Source: Candidatus Leptovillus gracilis
Lineage (GTDB): Bacteria > Chloroflexota > Anaerolineae > Promineifilales > Promineifilaceae
DNA length: 64,000 nucleotides
Assembly (NCBI GenBank): GCA_016716065.1
Contig: JADJXA010000010.1
Coordinates: forward strand, 104,148-168,147
Direction of reading: 5' to 3'
A program made the translations under genes and the position numbers. This document shows positions 15,390 to 23,316 of this stretch, piece after piece. How positions within the stretch are numbered: the first letter of the stretch is position 1; each line of letters begins with the position of its first letter. The notes under the pieces were generated by a model, which saw only the letters and a program-made list of their open reading frames with translations, made no database searches and was not told the origin of the DNA.

Positions 15390-16385
15390 ATGCCCCGATA
15401 TGCCCAAATCCGCAGCACCGGGCGCTACGTGCCCGAAAAAATGCTCCCCAACGCCTATTTCAACGAAATTCTAGGCCGCGATGTAGATGAATGGCTCGTC
15501 AAAAACGTCGGCATCCGCGAACGCCACGTGATGGCCCCCGACGAATCCACCAGTGACCTGGCTTACCACGCCTCCCGGCAGGCGTTGGAGCGCGCCCATC
15601 TCCAACCCACCGACCTGGACCTGATCCTCGTCGCCACCGACACTCCCGATTACCTCAGCCCTGGCACGTCCAGCGTGCTGCAAGGCAAATTGGGCGCAAC
15701 CCAGGCCGGTACGTTCGACGTGAACTGCGCCTGCGCCGGTTGGGTAACGGCCGTGGAAACGGCCGCGCGCTTCATCGCCACCGACGACGAAATCAACCAC
15801 GTCCTGGTGGTCGGCGTCTACGCCATGAGCCGGTTCGTGGATTATACCGACCGCTATACCTGCACCCTCTTCGCCGACGGCGCGGGCGCGGTCGTGGTGG
15901 GCGCGGGCGACGCGCCGGGGTTCATCACCGGCAAGCGCTTCGCCGATGGCTCTTATTCGGACGCGCTGGGCATTTACACCGGCGGCGCGGCCTGCCCGGT
16001 TACGCCAGTCGAAGTAAACGGCGGCGTGCCGCGCGTGCAATTTGTGCGTAAATTCCCGGCCACCTTCAACACCGAACACTGGCCGCGCCTGGTGCGCGAG
16101 GTAGTGGCGAAGGCCGGGTTGACGCTGGACGACATTGACTTCTTCCTCTTTACGCAGCTCAACCTGAACACCATCAAGTTGATGATGGAAATGCTGGAAC
16201 AACCCCTGGAGAAAACCCACTGGATCATGGACAAATGGGGCTACACCGGCTCGGCCTGCATCCCGATGGCCCTCGACGACGCCATCGAACAAGGACGCGG
16301 CCCCCAACCCGGCGACCACGTCCTCTTCTGCGCCAGCGGCGGTGGCATTGCTATGGCGGCATCGGTCTGGCGGTGGACGAAGTAG
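15390..16385 (+). CDS. 3-oxoacyl-ACP synthase III-like protein with altered catalytic triad
   Basis: 331 residues, FabH-like thiolase fold. The nucleophile is present (FDVNCACAGW, Cys115), as is the glycine-rich end (FCASGGGIAMAA). The other two triad residues are not: the FabH motif PHQAN aligns with FTQLN (His to Thr255) and GNTSA with GYTGSA (Asn to Tyr285). It may transfer or hydrolyse acyl groups without decarboxylative condensation. The stop codon overlaps an inverted-repeat arm. Beyond a four-helix-bundle gene lies an acyl-CoA ligase (16849), suggesting a shared lipid role. Fold is certain; reaction unknown. Confidence 0.88.
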   Translation: MPRYAQIRSTGRYVPEKMLPNAYFNEILGRDVDEWLVKNVGIRERHVMAPDESTSDLAYHASRQALERAHLQPTDLDLILVATDTPDYLSPGTSSVLQGKLGATQAGTFDVNCACAGWVTAVETAARFIATDDEINHVLVVGVYAMSRFVDYTDRYTCTLFADGAGAVVVGAGDAPGFITGKRFADGSYSDALGIYTGGAACPVTPVEVNGGVPRVQFVRKFPATFNTEHWPRLVREVVAKAGLTLDDIDFFLFTQLNLNTIKLMMEMLEQPLEKTHWIMDKWGYTGSACIPMALDDAIEQGRGPQPGDHVLFCASGGGIAMAASVWRWTK

Positions 16386-16447
16386 TTGATAGTGGAGAGT
16401 TGTTAGTTGGTAGTGGGGAGTTGTTAGTGGATAGTGGGGAGGGGAGT
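16384..16447. repeat. Left family H arm of four-helix-bundle cassette
   Basis: AGTTGATAGTGGAGAGTTGT onward (16384-16410) is the near-complement of 16809-16835, with further TAGTGGGGAGTTG units up to 16447. These also supply the purine-rich ribosome-binding site of the gene at 16451. Confidence 0.75.
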
Positions 16448-16450
16448 GTG

Positions 16451-16816
16451 ATGGGGCAAGTGGTGCAGAGTTATCGGGATTTGGTGGTTTGGCAAAAGAG
16501 TGTTTTGCTGACGAAAGAGATTTATTTGCTGACGGCAAACTTTCCGGATGCTGAGAGGTATGGGCTGACAAATCAGATGCGCCGCGCGGCCGTTTCCATT
16601 CCTTCAAACATCGCCAAAGGGCAGGGTCGTCGAAGCGCACCTGATTTCCGCCGATTCCTACATATTGCCCTTGGTTCGGTTGCTGAACTTGACACTCAAA
16701 TTGTCATCGCCATAGAACTCGGATATTTGACCCATGAAAACACAATCAAAGCCAACGGACTCATCATAGAAATCAAAAAGATGCTCTACACCCTGATTGA
16801 CAAACTGACCAACTAA
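16451..16816 (+). CDS. Four-helix-bundle protein (S23/IVS family)
   Basis: 121 residues with hallmark motifs of the 23S-rRNA intervening-sequence/bAvd-like family: YRDLVVWQKSVLLTKEIYLL at the N-terminus, FPDAERYGLTNQMRRAAVSI and SNIAKGQGRRS in the middle, then FLHIALGSVAELDTQI. These proteins form small helical-bundle oligomers; members serve diversity-generating retroelements as Avd, but most have no known role. ATG 16451 follows GGGGAGGGGAGTG, which is part of the flanking repeat. The gene sits between inverted repeats (16384-16410, 16809-16835) that overlap both its own stop and the stop of the upstream gene, so it looks like a small inserted cassette. Confidence 0.88.
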   Translation: MGQVVQSYRDLVVWQKSVLLTKEIYLLTANFPDAERYGLTNQMRRAAVSIPSNIAKGQGRRSAPDFRRFLHIALGSVAELDTQIVIAIELGYLTHENTIKANGLIIEIKKMLYTLIDKLTN

Positions 16817-16840
16817 CCACTCCCAACTATCAACTAATAG
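16809..16840. repeat. Right family H arm of four-helix-bundle cassette
   Basis: CCAACTAACCACTCCCAACT onward; its reverse complement matches the left arm at about 23 of 27 positions. It contains the stop codon of the 16451 gene. Confidence 0.75.
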
Positions 16841-16848
16841 GAGGAGCT

Positions 16849-18390
16849 ATGTACATTGGCGATTATTTAGGACGACGGGCGATTTATTCACCCGATAAAT
16901 TGGCGATTATTGATGCGGGCAAAACGCCTGAATTGCAGCTGTCTTATGCCCAGATGAACTCGCGAGCGAACCGGTTGGCGAACTGGCTGCGCGACCAGGT
17001 GGGCGTGGGTTATGGCGACCGGGTGGCGATTTTGGCGCGGGATGGCCTGGAGCATCTGGACACTTTTTTTGCCTGCGCCAAACTAGGAGCGATCCACACG
17101 GCGCTGAATTGGCGGCTGCATTGGCGGGAAACGGCCGTCATCCTCGCCGCCACCACCCCAAAAGTCCTCATCTTCTCCGCCGATTTCGCCCCGGCCGTTA
17201 CCGAACTCCAACACGCCCCCGAAGCCGCCAGCGTTACCCACTATTTGCATTTGGATGGCGAGCCGGTGGGCGGAAGCCTGTCGTTTGCTGAGGTGATGGG
17301 CGGGGCGGCGGATACGGCCGTTACCACCCCCACCGTCACCGAAGAGACCACCGCCGCCCTTATTTTTACCGGCGGAACCACCGGCCTGCCCAAAGCCGCT
17401 CAGGTGACACACAAAATGATCGCTTGGAACAGCCTGAACACCATCATCCACGACCTGCACCACGATGACACCTACCTGAACGTCTTTCCGCTCTTCCATA
17501 CCGGCGGACTCTTTGTCTACACCCTGCCGAACGTGGTGTTGGGCGGCACGACCATTTTGCTGCGCCAGTTCGACCCGGCGCAGGTGCTGGACCTGATCGC
17601 CCGTGAGCATGTCACCGTCTTCGCCGGCGTACCCACCATGTACCAACTTCTCACCCAGGCGGCCAACTGGCAAACGGCCGATTTGTCCTCTTTGCGCTTT
17701 TGCACCAGCGGCGGCGCGCCCTTGCCCGTGCCCCTGGTACAAAAATACACCGTCGAAAAAGGCATCCGCTTCAAGCAGGGCTTCGGCATGACAGAATTTG
17801 GCCCCGGCATTTTCGCCCTGGCCGCCGAGGACGCCATCGCCAAAGCGGGCAGCATTGGCCGCCCCAATTTTTACGTGGATGCGCGGGTGGTAGACGACGC
17901 CAATCAACCGCTCGGCCCGGACGAGGTAGGCGAATTGGTGCTGAAAGGGCCGAGCTACTGCGCCGGCTATTACAACAATGAAGCGGCGACGCGCACGGCC
18001 GTTGACGATGACAACTGGTTCCACACCGGCGACCTGGCCCGCCACGACGCCGACTGGTACTTCTTCATCGTGGACCGTAAGAAGGATATGTTTATTTCCG
18101 GCGGCGAGAATGTATACCCGGCGGAGATTGAGAAGGTGCTGTATGAGCATACGGCCGTGCACATGTGCGCCGTCGTGGGCGTGCCAGACCCGAAGTGGGG
18201 CGAGGTGGGCGTCGCCTGCGTCGTCCTCAAGCCCGACGCCACGGCGACCCCCGACGAGCTTTTGCAGCACATGGCCGAACGTCTGGCGCGCTTCAAAGTA
18301 CCCCGGCGCGTGCAAATCATGAAAGAACTGCCCATCTCCGGCGCGGGCAAAATCCTGAAACGGGAACTACAGACGCAATTGATCACGTAA
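16849..18390 (+). CDS. AMP-forming acyl-CoA synthetase
   Basis: 513-residue ANL-superfamily enzyme that activates a carboxylic acid to acyl-AMP and then acyl-CoA. Motifs: LIFTGGTTGLPKAAQVTHK (phosphate-binding loop, about residue 178), GFGMTEFGPG (about 310), LARHDADWYFFIVDRKKDMF (adenylate-binding and hinge, about 400) and ENVYPAEIE, ending with the catalytic lysine in GAGKILKREL. ATG 16849 follows TAGGAGGAGCT, a very strong ribosome-binding site. It probably originally followed the KAS III-like gene directly, before the intervening cassette. Medium/long-chain fatty acid is the likeliest substrate class. Confidence 0.92.
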   Translation: MYIGDYLGRRAIYSPDKLAIIDAGKTPELQLSYAQMNSRANRLANWLRDQVGVGYGDRVAILARDGLEHLDTFFACAKLGAIHTALNWRLHWRETAVILAATTPKVLIFSADFAPAVTELQHAPEAASVTHYLHLDGEPVGGSLSFAEVMGGAADTAVTTPTVTEETTAALIFTGGTTGLPKAAQVTHKMIAWNSLNTIIHDLHHDDTYLNVFPLFHTGGLFVYTLPNVVLGGTTILLRQFDPAQVLDLIAREHVTVFAGVPTMYQLLTQAANWQTADLSSLRFCTSGGAPLPVPLVQKYTVEKGIRFKQGFGMTEFGPGIFALAAEDAIAKAGSIGRPNFYVDARVVDDANQPLGPDEVGELVLKGPSYCAGYYNNEAATRTAVDDDNWFHTGDLARHDADWYFFIVDRKKDMFISGGENVYPAEIEKVLYEHTAVHMCAVVGVPDPKWGEVGVACVVLKPDATATPDELLQHMAERLARFKVPRRVQIMKELPISGAGKILKRELQTQLIT

Positions 18391-18522
18391 CGCCGTTTGT
18401 GAACGCGACCAGGTATCTTCTGAATATTTCGGGGGTCAACCGGTGGGCAAAAGGGTAAAAGCCGGGTTTATCCGGCGTTGTTTTGTAGATCGGCGCTTTA
18501 GCGCTGATCGTCGTCGGCAACA
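18391..18522. other. Gap with two small hairpins after the ligase
   Basis: GCCGG-GTTTA-TCCGGC (about 18463-18480) followed by GTTGTTTT may terminate the ligase transcript. GATCGGCGCTTTAGCGCTGATC (about 18488-18509) is an imperfect palindrome. Confidence 0.45.
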
Positions 18523-18551
18523 TTGACAGGGCGTTTGTCTCCAACTAAAAT
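18523..18551 (+). promoter_or_regulatory. Promoter of the toxin-antitoxin pair
   Basis: TTGACA (18523-18528), exactly 17 bases, TAAAAT (18546-18551). A near-consensus sigma-70 promoter overlapped at its -10 box by the operator 18550-18577. Confidence 0.8.
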
Positions 18552-18577
18552 GTACATAAGAAACTTTCTATGTACAT
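18550..18577. promoter_or_regulatory. Autoregulatory operator of the antitoxin
   Basis: ATGTACATA (18550-18558), ten bases, TATGTACAT (18569-18577): perfect 9-bp arms each containing TGTACA, covering -10 and the expected start of transcription. This is the usual position for Phd/YefM-family repression. Confidence 0.75.
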
Positions 18578-18593
18578 TTGGAGGACAAAGGCC

Positions 18594-18821
18594 ATGATCA
18601 AAGTCTCGGCCACAGACTTCAGGAAAAATCTATTTGATTACTTAGACAAAACGGCCGCCGGCGAAATCATCATCATCCAGCGCAACAACCAGGAAATCGC
18701 CCGCCTGCTGCCCATGGAGCGCGCCAATTGGCGCGATCAGATGACCACGACGCCGCAGCTCCTGGTTTCACCGGTAGAACTGATTCAACCGCTCGACGAC
18801 ATTTGGGAAGCCTACGTGTGA
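18594..18821 (+). CDS. Antitoxin, Phd/YefM family
   Basis: 75 residues. The N-terminal MIKVSATDFRKNLFDYLDKT and EIIIIQRNNQEIARLLP match the Phd/YefM DNA-binding fold, and the acidic C-terminal tail (PLDDIWEAYV) is the expected toxin-binding arm. It should neutralise the PIN toxin encoded next and repress its own promoter at the TGTACAT operator. ATG 18594 follows TTGGAGGACAAAGGCC. The last codons overlap the toxin start by four bases (GTGA), coupling the two. Confidence 0.88.
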   Translation: MIKVSATDFRKNLFDYLDKTAAGEIIIIQRNNQEIARLLPMERANWRDQMTTTPQLLVSPVELIQPLDDIWEAYV

Positions 18822-19216
18822 AGCCAAACGCCTATTTATTCGACACCCACGCGCTGATTTTTTGGGTAAACAAAGTCTCGGTATCAGACAAATTTATCGC
18901 CTTTTTCGATACCCAGGCGCAGCAGGGCGCTTTACACGTTTCGGCCATCACCTTTTGGGAGATTGCCTTTCTGGTGCAGAAAGGCCGACTTGCCATACCA
19001 GACATTCACGTCTGGCAGCGAGAATTGTTAAGTCAGGCAAACCTGCGCCTGATTCACCCGTCCGTTAGCGAGATGATTGACTCAACACAACTGCCACCAC
19101 ATCATAAAGACCCATTTGATCGCTTGTTAATTGCCCAGGCAAAGTACCATCATCTCATTCTCGTTACTCAGGATCAAATGATCCAGGCATACGACGTTCC
19201 CCAAATCTGGTTATAA
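18818..19216 (+). CDS. PIN-domain toxin ribonuclease (VapC-like)
   Basis: 132 residues of the PIN nuclease fold. Acidic active-site residues are visible: the first in YLFDTHALIFW, a Glu in ITFWEIAFL (about residue 46), and DPFDRLLIAQA with the third Asp plus VTQDQMIQAYD near the end. This pattern is the VapC-type nuclease partnered with Phd-like antitoxins, cutting tRNA or rRNA in known cases. The GTG start at 18818 overlaps the antitoxin stop; the longer frame upstream only shadows the antitoxin gene. Target RNA unknown. Confidence 0.9.
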   Translation: MKPNAYLFDTHALIFWVNKVSVSDKFIAFFDTQAQQGALHVSAITFWEIAFLVQKGRLAIPDIHVWQRELLSQANLRLIHPSVSEMIDSTQLPPHHKDPFDRLLIAQAKYHHLILVTQDQMIQAYDVPQIWL

Positions 19217-19257
19217 ATCGGGTCCGTAACGGTTACGGCCAAAGCCGCCACCCCAAA

Positions 19258-19292
19258 AACCTCCGTGTCCTCCGTGCCTCTGTGGTGAATGC
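19258..19292. repeat. Family E repeat
   Basis: CCTCCGTGTCCTCCGTGCCT with following CTGTGGTGA, inverse of the copy at 57979 and similar to DNA inside the ABC gene at 700-745. Confidence 0.75.
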
Positions 19293-19298
19293 TTCCGC

Positions 19299-20597
19299 CT
19301 ACTCATATTTTAGGGCGGTGATGGGCGACAGCGTCGCCGCCCGTAGCGCCGGATAGAGGCCGGAAAGCAGCCCAATCACCGTGGCAAAAATCAGAGCAAA
19401 GAGCGGCAGCCAGGCGGGGGTGGACACAGCCACCGTCGGCGGTGGGCCGCCGGTTTGCGCCGCCTGCCCGGCCAGGTAAGCAATGGCAAACACATTCACC
19501 ACCTGCCCCAGGCTCCAGCCCAACGCCACACCGCCCAATCCGCCCAAAAAACCAATGCCCGCCGATTCGCCCAAAAAGACGCTCAGTACGTGCCGATTGG
19601 TCGCGCCCACGGCCTTCATCAAACCGATTTCGCGGGTGCGCTCCAGAATCGCCATCGCCATCGTATTGGCGATGCCGATGGCCGCCACCAGCAGGGCAAT
19701 GGCCCCCATGCCGCCAAAGACCAGTTGCAACACCACGTAAAAGCTGTTAATGCCCTGCACAAACGACTGCGGCGTCCACGCCTGGAAACCCATCGCGGTG
19801 ATCTGGTCGGCCACTTCCAACACCTGGTCCAGGTTGGCGGCGCGCACGATGACGGTGTTGTAGCCAGTTTTGTTGCGGTCCAACCGCTGGCCGGTAAACC
19901 AGGCGTTCATCGCTTCCAATTCCTTCAGCGGTATGTAGATGGAGTAATCGGCTTCGTCGCGGGATTCGGCCAGCACGCCAGCCACGCGGGCGCGCACCGT
20001 TTTGCGGATTTCTGTGCCGTCCTCGCTGTACTTGATGAGCGTGAAGGTGATTTGTTGGTTCAGCAGGTCGGGCGGCGGCGGCGGTTCCTGGCCGGGCCGG
20101 GCGTGCGGGTCCCAGAAATTGTTCGGTATCTGGTAGCCAACGACCACTGTGCCGGGCAGCAGTTCGGTCGTGCCCTGGTCGGCGCGCAGACCTAATTCAC
20201 TCAGGTCGGTTGTGCCTGCGCCTAAAAGCTGGCCGCCGCCTTCCAGCCGGTCTACGGTCATTTGCGCCCAACCTTGCAAGTAATCCTGGGGGATCACGGC
20301 CGTTACCCCCACCATCCCCCGAAACGCTTCGACGGCCGTATCATTCAGCGGCGCGTCAATGATGGGCATACCGGTCGTCGGATCAAATTCGGTGAAATTG
20401 GGCGATACGCTGATTTTGGTCAGGTCGCCGATGCCGCCCAACTGGCTGGCCGCGTTTTGCTGCAAGCCCGACCCCAACGACACCAACAGCACCACCGCCG
20501 CCGTGCCGATGATGACGCCAACGGCCGTTAGCGCCACCCGCCCCTTCCGCCGCGCCAGGTTCTCCACCACCAACGCCATCAAATCAAAAACCGACAT
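19299..20597 (-). CDS. MacB/FtsX-type ABC transporter permease
   Basis: 432 residues: N-terminal membrane segment (LTAVGVIIGTAAVVLLVSLG, about residue 25-45), a large extracytoplasmic MacB_PCD-like domain (about 50-290), then three membrane segments with the FtsX signature (MAMAILERTREIGLMKAVGA). Permeases of this kind do not move solutes across the inner membrane; they transmit force to outside partners. It is last in a minus-strand operon with an exported CARDB/IPT protein (20723), an ATPase (22598) and a Yip1 protein (23317). Start ATG 20597. Confidence 0.9.
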   Translation of the reverse strand: MSVFDLMALVVENLARRKGRVALTAVGVIIGTAAVVLLVSLGSGLQQNAASQLGGIGDLTKISVSPNFTEFDPTTGMPIIDAPLNDTAVEAFRGMVGVTAVIPQDYLQGWAQMTVDRLEGGGQLLGAGTTDLSELGLRADQGTTELLPGTVVVGYQIPNNFWDPHARPGQEPPPPPDLLNQQITFTLIKYSEDGTEIRKTVRARVAGVLAESRDEADYSIYIPLKELEAMNAWFTGQRLDRNKTGYNTVIVRAANLDQVLEVADQITAMGFQAWTPQSFVQGINSFYVVLQLVFGGMGAIALLVAAIGIANTMAMAILERTREIGLMKAVGATNRHVLSVFLGESAGIGFLGGLGGVALGWSLGQVVNVFAIAYLAGQAAQTGGPPPTVAVSTPAWLPLFALIFATVIGLLSGLYPALRAATLSPITALKYE

Positions 20598-20722
20598 AAT
20601 CGCTTACTCACAAAAGACCTGACAGTTTAAACCCTCTCCCCTGCCCTCTCCCTTTGGGAGAGGGAGCCAGACTTCCCTTCCCTTTGGGAGAGGATTGAGG
20701 GGAGGGTAAGCTCTGCTATCCG
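20598..20722. repeat. Gap with CTCTCCC/GGGAGAG palindromes
   Basis: CCCTCTCCCTTTGGGAGAGGG (about 20645-20665) and a second CCCTTTGGGAGAGG (about 20681) lie between the exported protein and the permease. Confidence 0.6.
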
Positions 20723-22540
20723 TTACGGCCCAAAATTTCCCGGCCCGCCAAAGTCTGGCGGCACGCTCTCTACGGGCTGCTCCGGCACGGGCACGCCGCT
20801 GCTTAATCCCAACAGACCCAGGATAAAGCGCCAGATTTTCGCGCCCAGGGTTTCCGGTTCCGGCTCCGAGGCCGGTTCCTCAAAGCCTTCCGGCGGCATT
20901 TCTGGCTCCTCGAAGACCATCCCCTCCATCACCTCCACCGTCAAGGTGTGCGTAATGACTTGCGGCTGGTTAAAGTCGTCGGTGTAATCCACGCTCAGGT
21001 GTAAATCCAGCGGCCCTGGCTGGCTGGCAATCAGCAGTGCATCCAGCGGGAAAAAGCCGCCCGATTCCAGCGCGCCGATAAAAACGCTGTTGTTCATCAG
21101 CACGGCGTCATCGGCCGTGACCTTAAATGTGCCCAACACCGCCGCACTGCTGCCCACATTCACAATTTGCAGCGGCAAACTGGCCGCTTCACCGGCAAAA
21201 ATGGTCGGTTCCGGGGCATAAAAGTTGAAGCTGACCGACGGCCGTTTATACACCAGCAGCGTAATCACCTGATCATCCACAAAGCTGCCATTCTGGTCGT
21301 CGCTGTAGACAAACGACACCTTCAGCGGGTAGGCCCCCGGCTTGGTGGTGGCGTTGACAATGAGCGATTGGCCTGTGTCCAACGATTGGCCGCGCAGCAA
21401 ATCGCCCAGCGCGCGCACGTTGGACGTGCCCACCGGAGCAAATTCGGTAAAGCTGCCGCTGGCCCCGGCCAGCCCGCCGGCCTGCGGCGTGCCTTCGGGG
21501 TTGACGCTGCTGCTGCCCGTACCGCCGCCCACAACCATCGTTACGCGGCGGGCATCGGTGCTGCCCTGGTTTTGCACCGTCAGGGCCAATTCAAAGATCG
21601 TGCCCGGCTCTAGCTGCGGCACATTGATCGTGTAATCGGTGATGATAAGCTGCGGGCGCAGGCGCGGCGCGGCCGTGGCCGTCGGCGTCGCGGTCGGCGT
21701 GGGCGTGGCCGAAGCCGCCCCGCCTACCGCTCGTGGCACGATGGGAAACGTCAGGGCAAAGGTGTCGTTGTAAGCCGTGCCGTTGGCATCGGTGTAAGAA
21801 ACTTTCACTTCCAACGTGCCAATCGCCTGCCCGGCCAGATCGGCGCTGGCGGCCAATGGCTGCCAGAAGCGTGACTTTTCGCCGGGCTGCAAGCCGCCGA
21901 TGGCCCGCACGCCGCCGGTGTTGCGCGGCACAAAGCTGCCGCTGACAAAGGTGGCGACGATGTTGCTGGCCGGAATTTGCCCGGCGTTAGCTAACGTCAT
22001 CTCAAAATCGAAGTTGGCGCCGGGGGTGATTTGCGCCGAGCTGGCGCCGTAGTTGTCTACGATGAGCAGCGGCCGGACAAAAGCGGTCGCCGCGGGGGTG
22101 TTGGTGGGCGCGGGGGTGTCGGTGGGACCGGGCAGCGCTGTGACGGTGAGGGCGTTGGGCAAGGAGGCCGCCTGCGCGTTTGGATTGACGACGGTGACGG
22201 TGTACGCGCGCGGCGGTGCGCCGGCTGGCAGCAGCGCCCTTAGCAGGTTGGCGCTGACGGTCGTGGTGGCGAGTGCGCCGTAGCCTTCCAGCACGACGAC
22301 CGCGCCATTGGCAAAATTACTGCCGGTGACCACCAGTTCGGTATCGCTGGCATTGCTGACGCTGTTGGGCTGCACGGCCGTTGGCTGCGGCGCGGATGAT
22401 GGCGGATTGGTCGTCGTGGCGGTGGGCGTGGGTGTATCGGCCTGGGCGTAAATTTGCGGCGCGGCGCAGATCGTCAGGGCCAGCAGCAAAATCAGCAGCA
22501 GGCCGGGAGCGTATTTGCGGAAAATGGTTGATTGGTTCAT
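20723..22540 (-). CDS. Exported IPT/CARDB-domain protein of the ABC operon
   Basis: 605 residues. The signal peptide (LLLILLLALTICAAPQIYAQA) ends near residue 33, then a Thr/Pro-rich linker, an IPT/TIG-like domain (about 55-130: NSVSNASDTELVVTGSNFAN), two CARDB-like beta domains (about 160-260 and 295-420) separated by Thr/Pro linkers, a third beta domain (about 430-530), and an acidic Glu/Pro stretch before a hydrophobic segment (IWRFILGLLGLSSG, about 575). It probably works outside the membrane with the MacB-like permease, in place of a MacA-type adaptor; no adaptor-like coiled coil is seen. Start ATG 22540. Confidence 0.72.
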   Translation of the reverse strand: MNQSTIFRKYAPGLLLILLLALTICAAPQIYAQADTPTPTATTTNPPSSAPQPTAVQPNSVSNASDTELVVTGSNFANGAVVVLEGYGALATTTVSANLLRALLPAGAPPRAYTVTVVNPNAQAASLPNALTVTALPGPTDTPAPTNTPAATAFVRPLLIVDNYGASSAQITPGANFDFEMTLANAGQIPASNIVATFVSGSFVPRNTGGVRAIGGLQPGEKSRFWQPLAASADLAGQAIGTLEVKVSYTDANGTAYNDTFALTFPIVPRAVGGAASATPTPTATPTATAAPRLRPQLIITDYTINVPQLEPGTIFELALTVQNQGSTDARRVTMVVGGGTGSSSVNPEGTPQAGGLAGASGSFTEFAPVGTSNVRALGDLLRGQSLDTGQSLIVNATTKPGAYPLKVSFVYSDDQNGSFVDDQVITLLVYKRPSVSFNFYAPEPTIFAGEAASLPLQIVNVGSSAAVLGTFKVTADDAVLMNNSVFIGALESGGFFPLDALLIASQPGPLDLHLSVDYTDDFNQPQVITHTLTVEVMEGMVFEEPEMPPEGFEEPASEPEPETLGAKIWRFILGLLGLSSGVPVPEQPVESVPPDFGGPGNFGP

Positions 22541-22555
22541 AGGCGTTTGCGTGCG

Positions 22556-22590
22556 TAGATTGGTCCAATCTTAAAGATTGGACCAATCTT
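22556..22590. repeat. Family D perfect hairpin
   Basis: AGATTGGTCCAATCT (22557-22571), loop TAA, AGATTGGACCAATCT (22575-22589), between the ATPase and the exported protein genes. Confidence 0.85.
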
Positions 22591-22597
22591 GACAGGT

Positions 22598-23302
22598 TTA
22601 GACTCCGGTAACGGCCGTTTCATAATCGGCCTGGGTGACGATACGGCCGTCGAGCATATAGACGGTGTGGGTGGCGTATGCCTGCATCCGCGGATCATGG
22701 GTGACAACGAGTACGGTACGGCCGTGTTGGTGTAAATCGGCCAATAACTGCATGATGGCCTGGCCGCTGGCTGTGTCCAGGTTGCCTGTCGGTTCGTCGG
22801 CCAGGATAAGCTGCGGGTCGTTGACCAGGGCGCGGGCGACGGCCACGCGCTGCTGCTGCCCGCCGGACAATTCAGCCGGTTTGTGGGTCAGCCGGTCGCC
22901 CAGCCCTACCCGCTGGAGCAGGTCGCGGGCGATGGACTGACGGCGGCGGCGGCTGACGCCGCTGAAGCGCAGCGGGTAGGCCACATTTTCCAGCGCCGAC
23001 AGGCTGGGGATCAGATTGAAGGATTGGAAAATGAAGCCAATGGTGCGGCGGCGATAAATCGCCAGGGCGTTTTCATCCATCGCTTCCAGTGATGCACCGC
23101 CGACATGAATCTGGCCGCTGGTGGGGCGGTCCAGGCCACCCAACAGGTAGAGCAGGGTGCTTTTGCCGGAACCAGACGGCCCCATCACCGCGTAAAAGGT
23201 GTTGACAGCCACGGTCAAATCCACGCTGTCCAGGGCGTGGACCTTTTGCCGTCCCATTTGGAAGGTCTTGCGCAGTTCGTGGGTGATGATTAAGGGAGAC
23301 AT
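22598..23302 (-). CDS. ABC transporter ATP-binding protein (MacB/LolD type)
   Basis: 234 residues. Walker A GPSGSGKST (about residue 40), Q-loop FQSFNLIPSLSALENV, signature LSGGQQQRVAVARAL (about 140), Walker B LILADEPTGNLD, H-loop VVTHD. The TGNLD ending and the overall pattern match ATPases that energise MacB/FtsX-type permeases. The permease is in the same operon (19299). The start ATG 23302 is 15 bases after the stop of the Yip1 gene. Confidence 0.94.
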   Translation of the reverse strand: MSPLIITHELRKTFQMGRQKVHALDSVDLTVAVNTFYAVMGPSGSGKSTLLYLLGGLDRPTSGQIHVGGASLEAMDENALAIYRRRTIGFIFQSFNLIPSLSALENVAYPLRFSGVSRRRRQSIARDLLQRVGLGDRLTHKPAELSGGQQQRVAVARALVNDPQLILADEPTGNLDTASGQAIMQLLADLHQHGRTVLVVTHDPRMQAYATHTVYMLDGRIVTQADYETAVTGV

Positions 23303-23316
23303 GGGAAATTGGCTAT

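Noticed and set aside
15471..16640. Open frame of 389 codons on the minus strand
   Set aside because: Antisense to the KAS III-like and four-helix-bundle genes; its composition is a shadow of theirs.
17083..18315. Open frame of 410 codons on the minus strand
   Set aside because: Antisense to the acyl-CoA synthetase, whose motifs are unmistakable; no motif in the antisense product.
15390..18390. Secondary-metabolite gene cluster
   Set aside because: A KAS III-like enzyme and one acyl-CoA ligase only; no acyl carrier protein, polyketide synthase or tailoring genes nearby.
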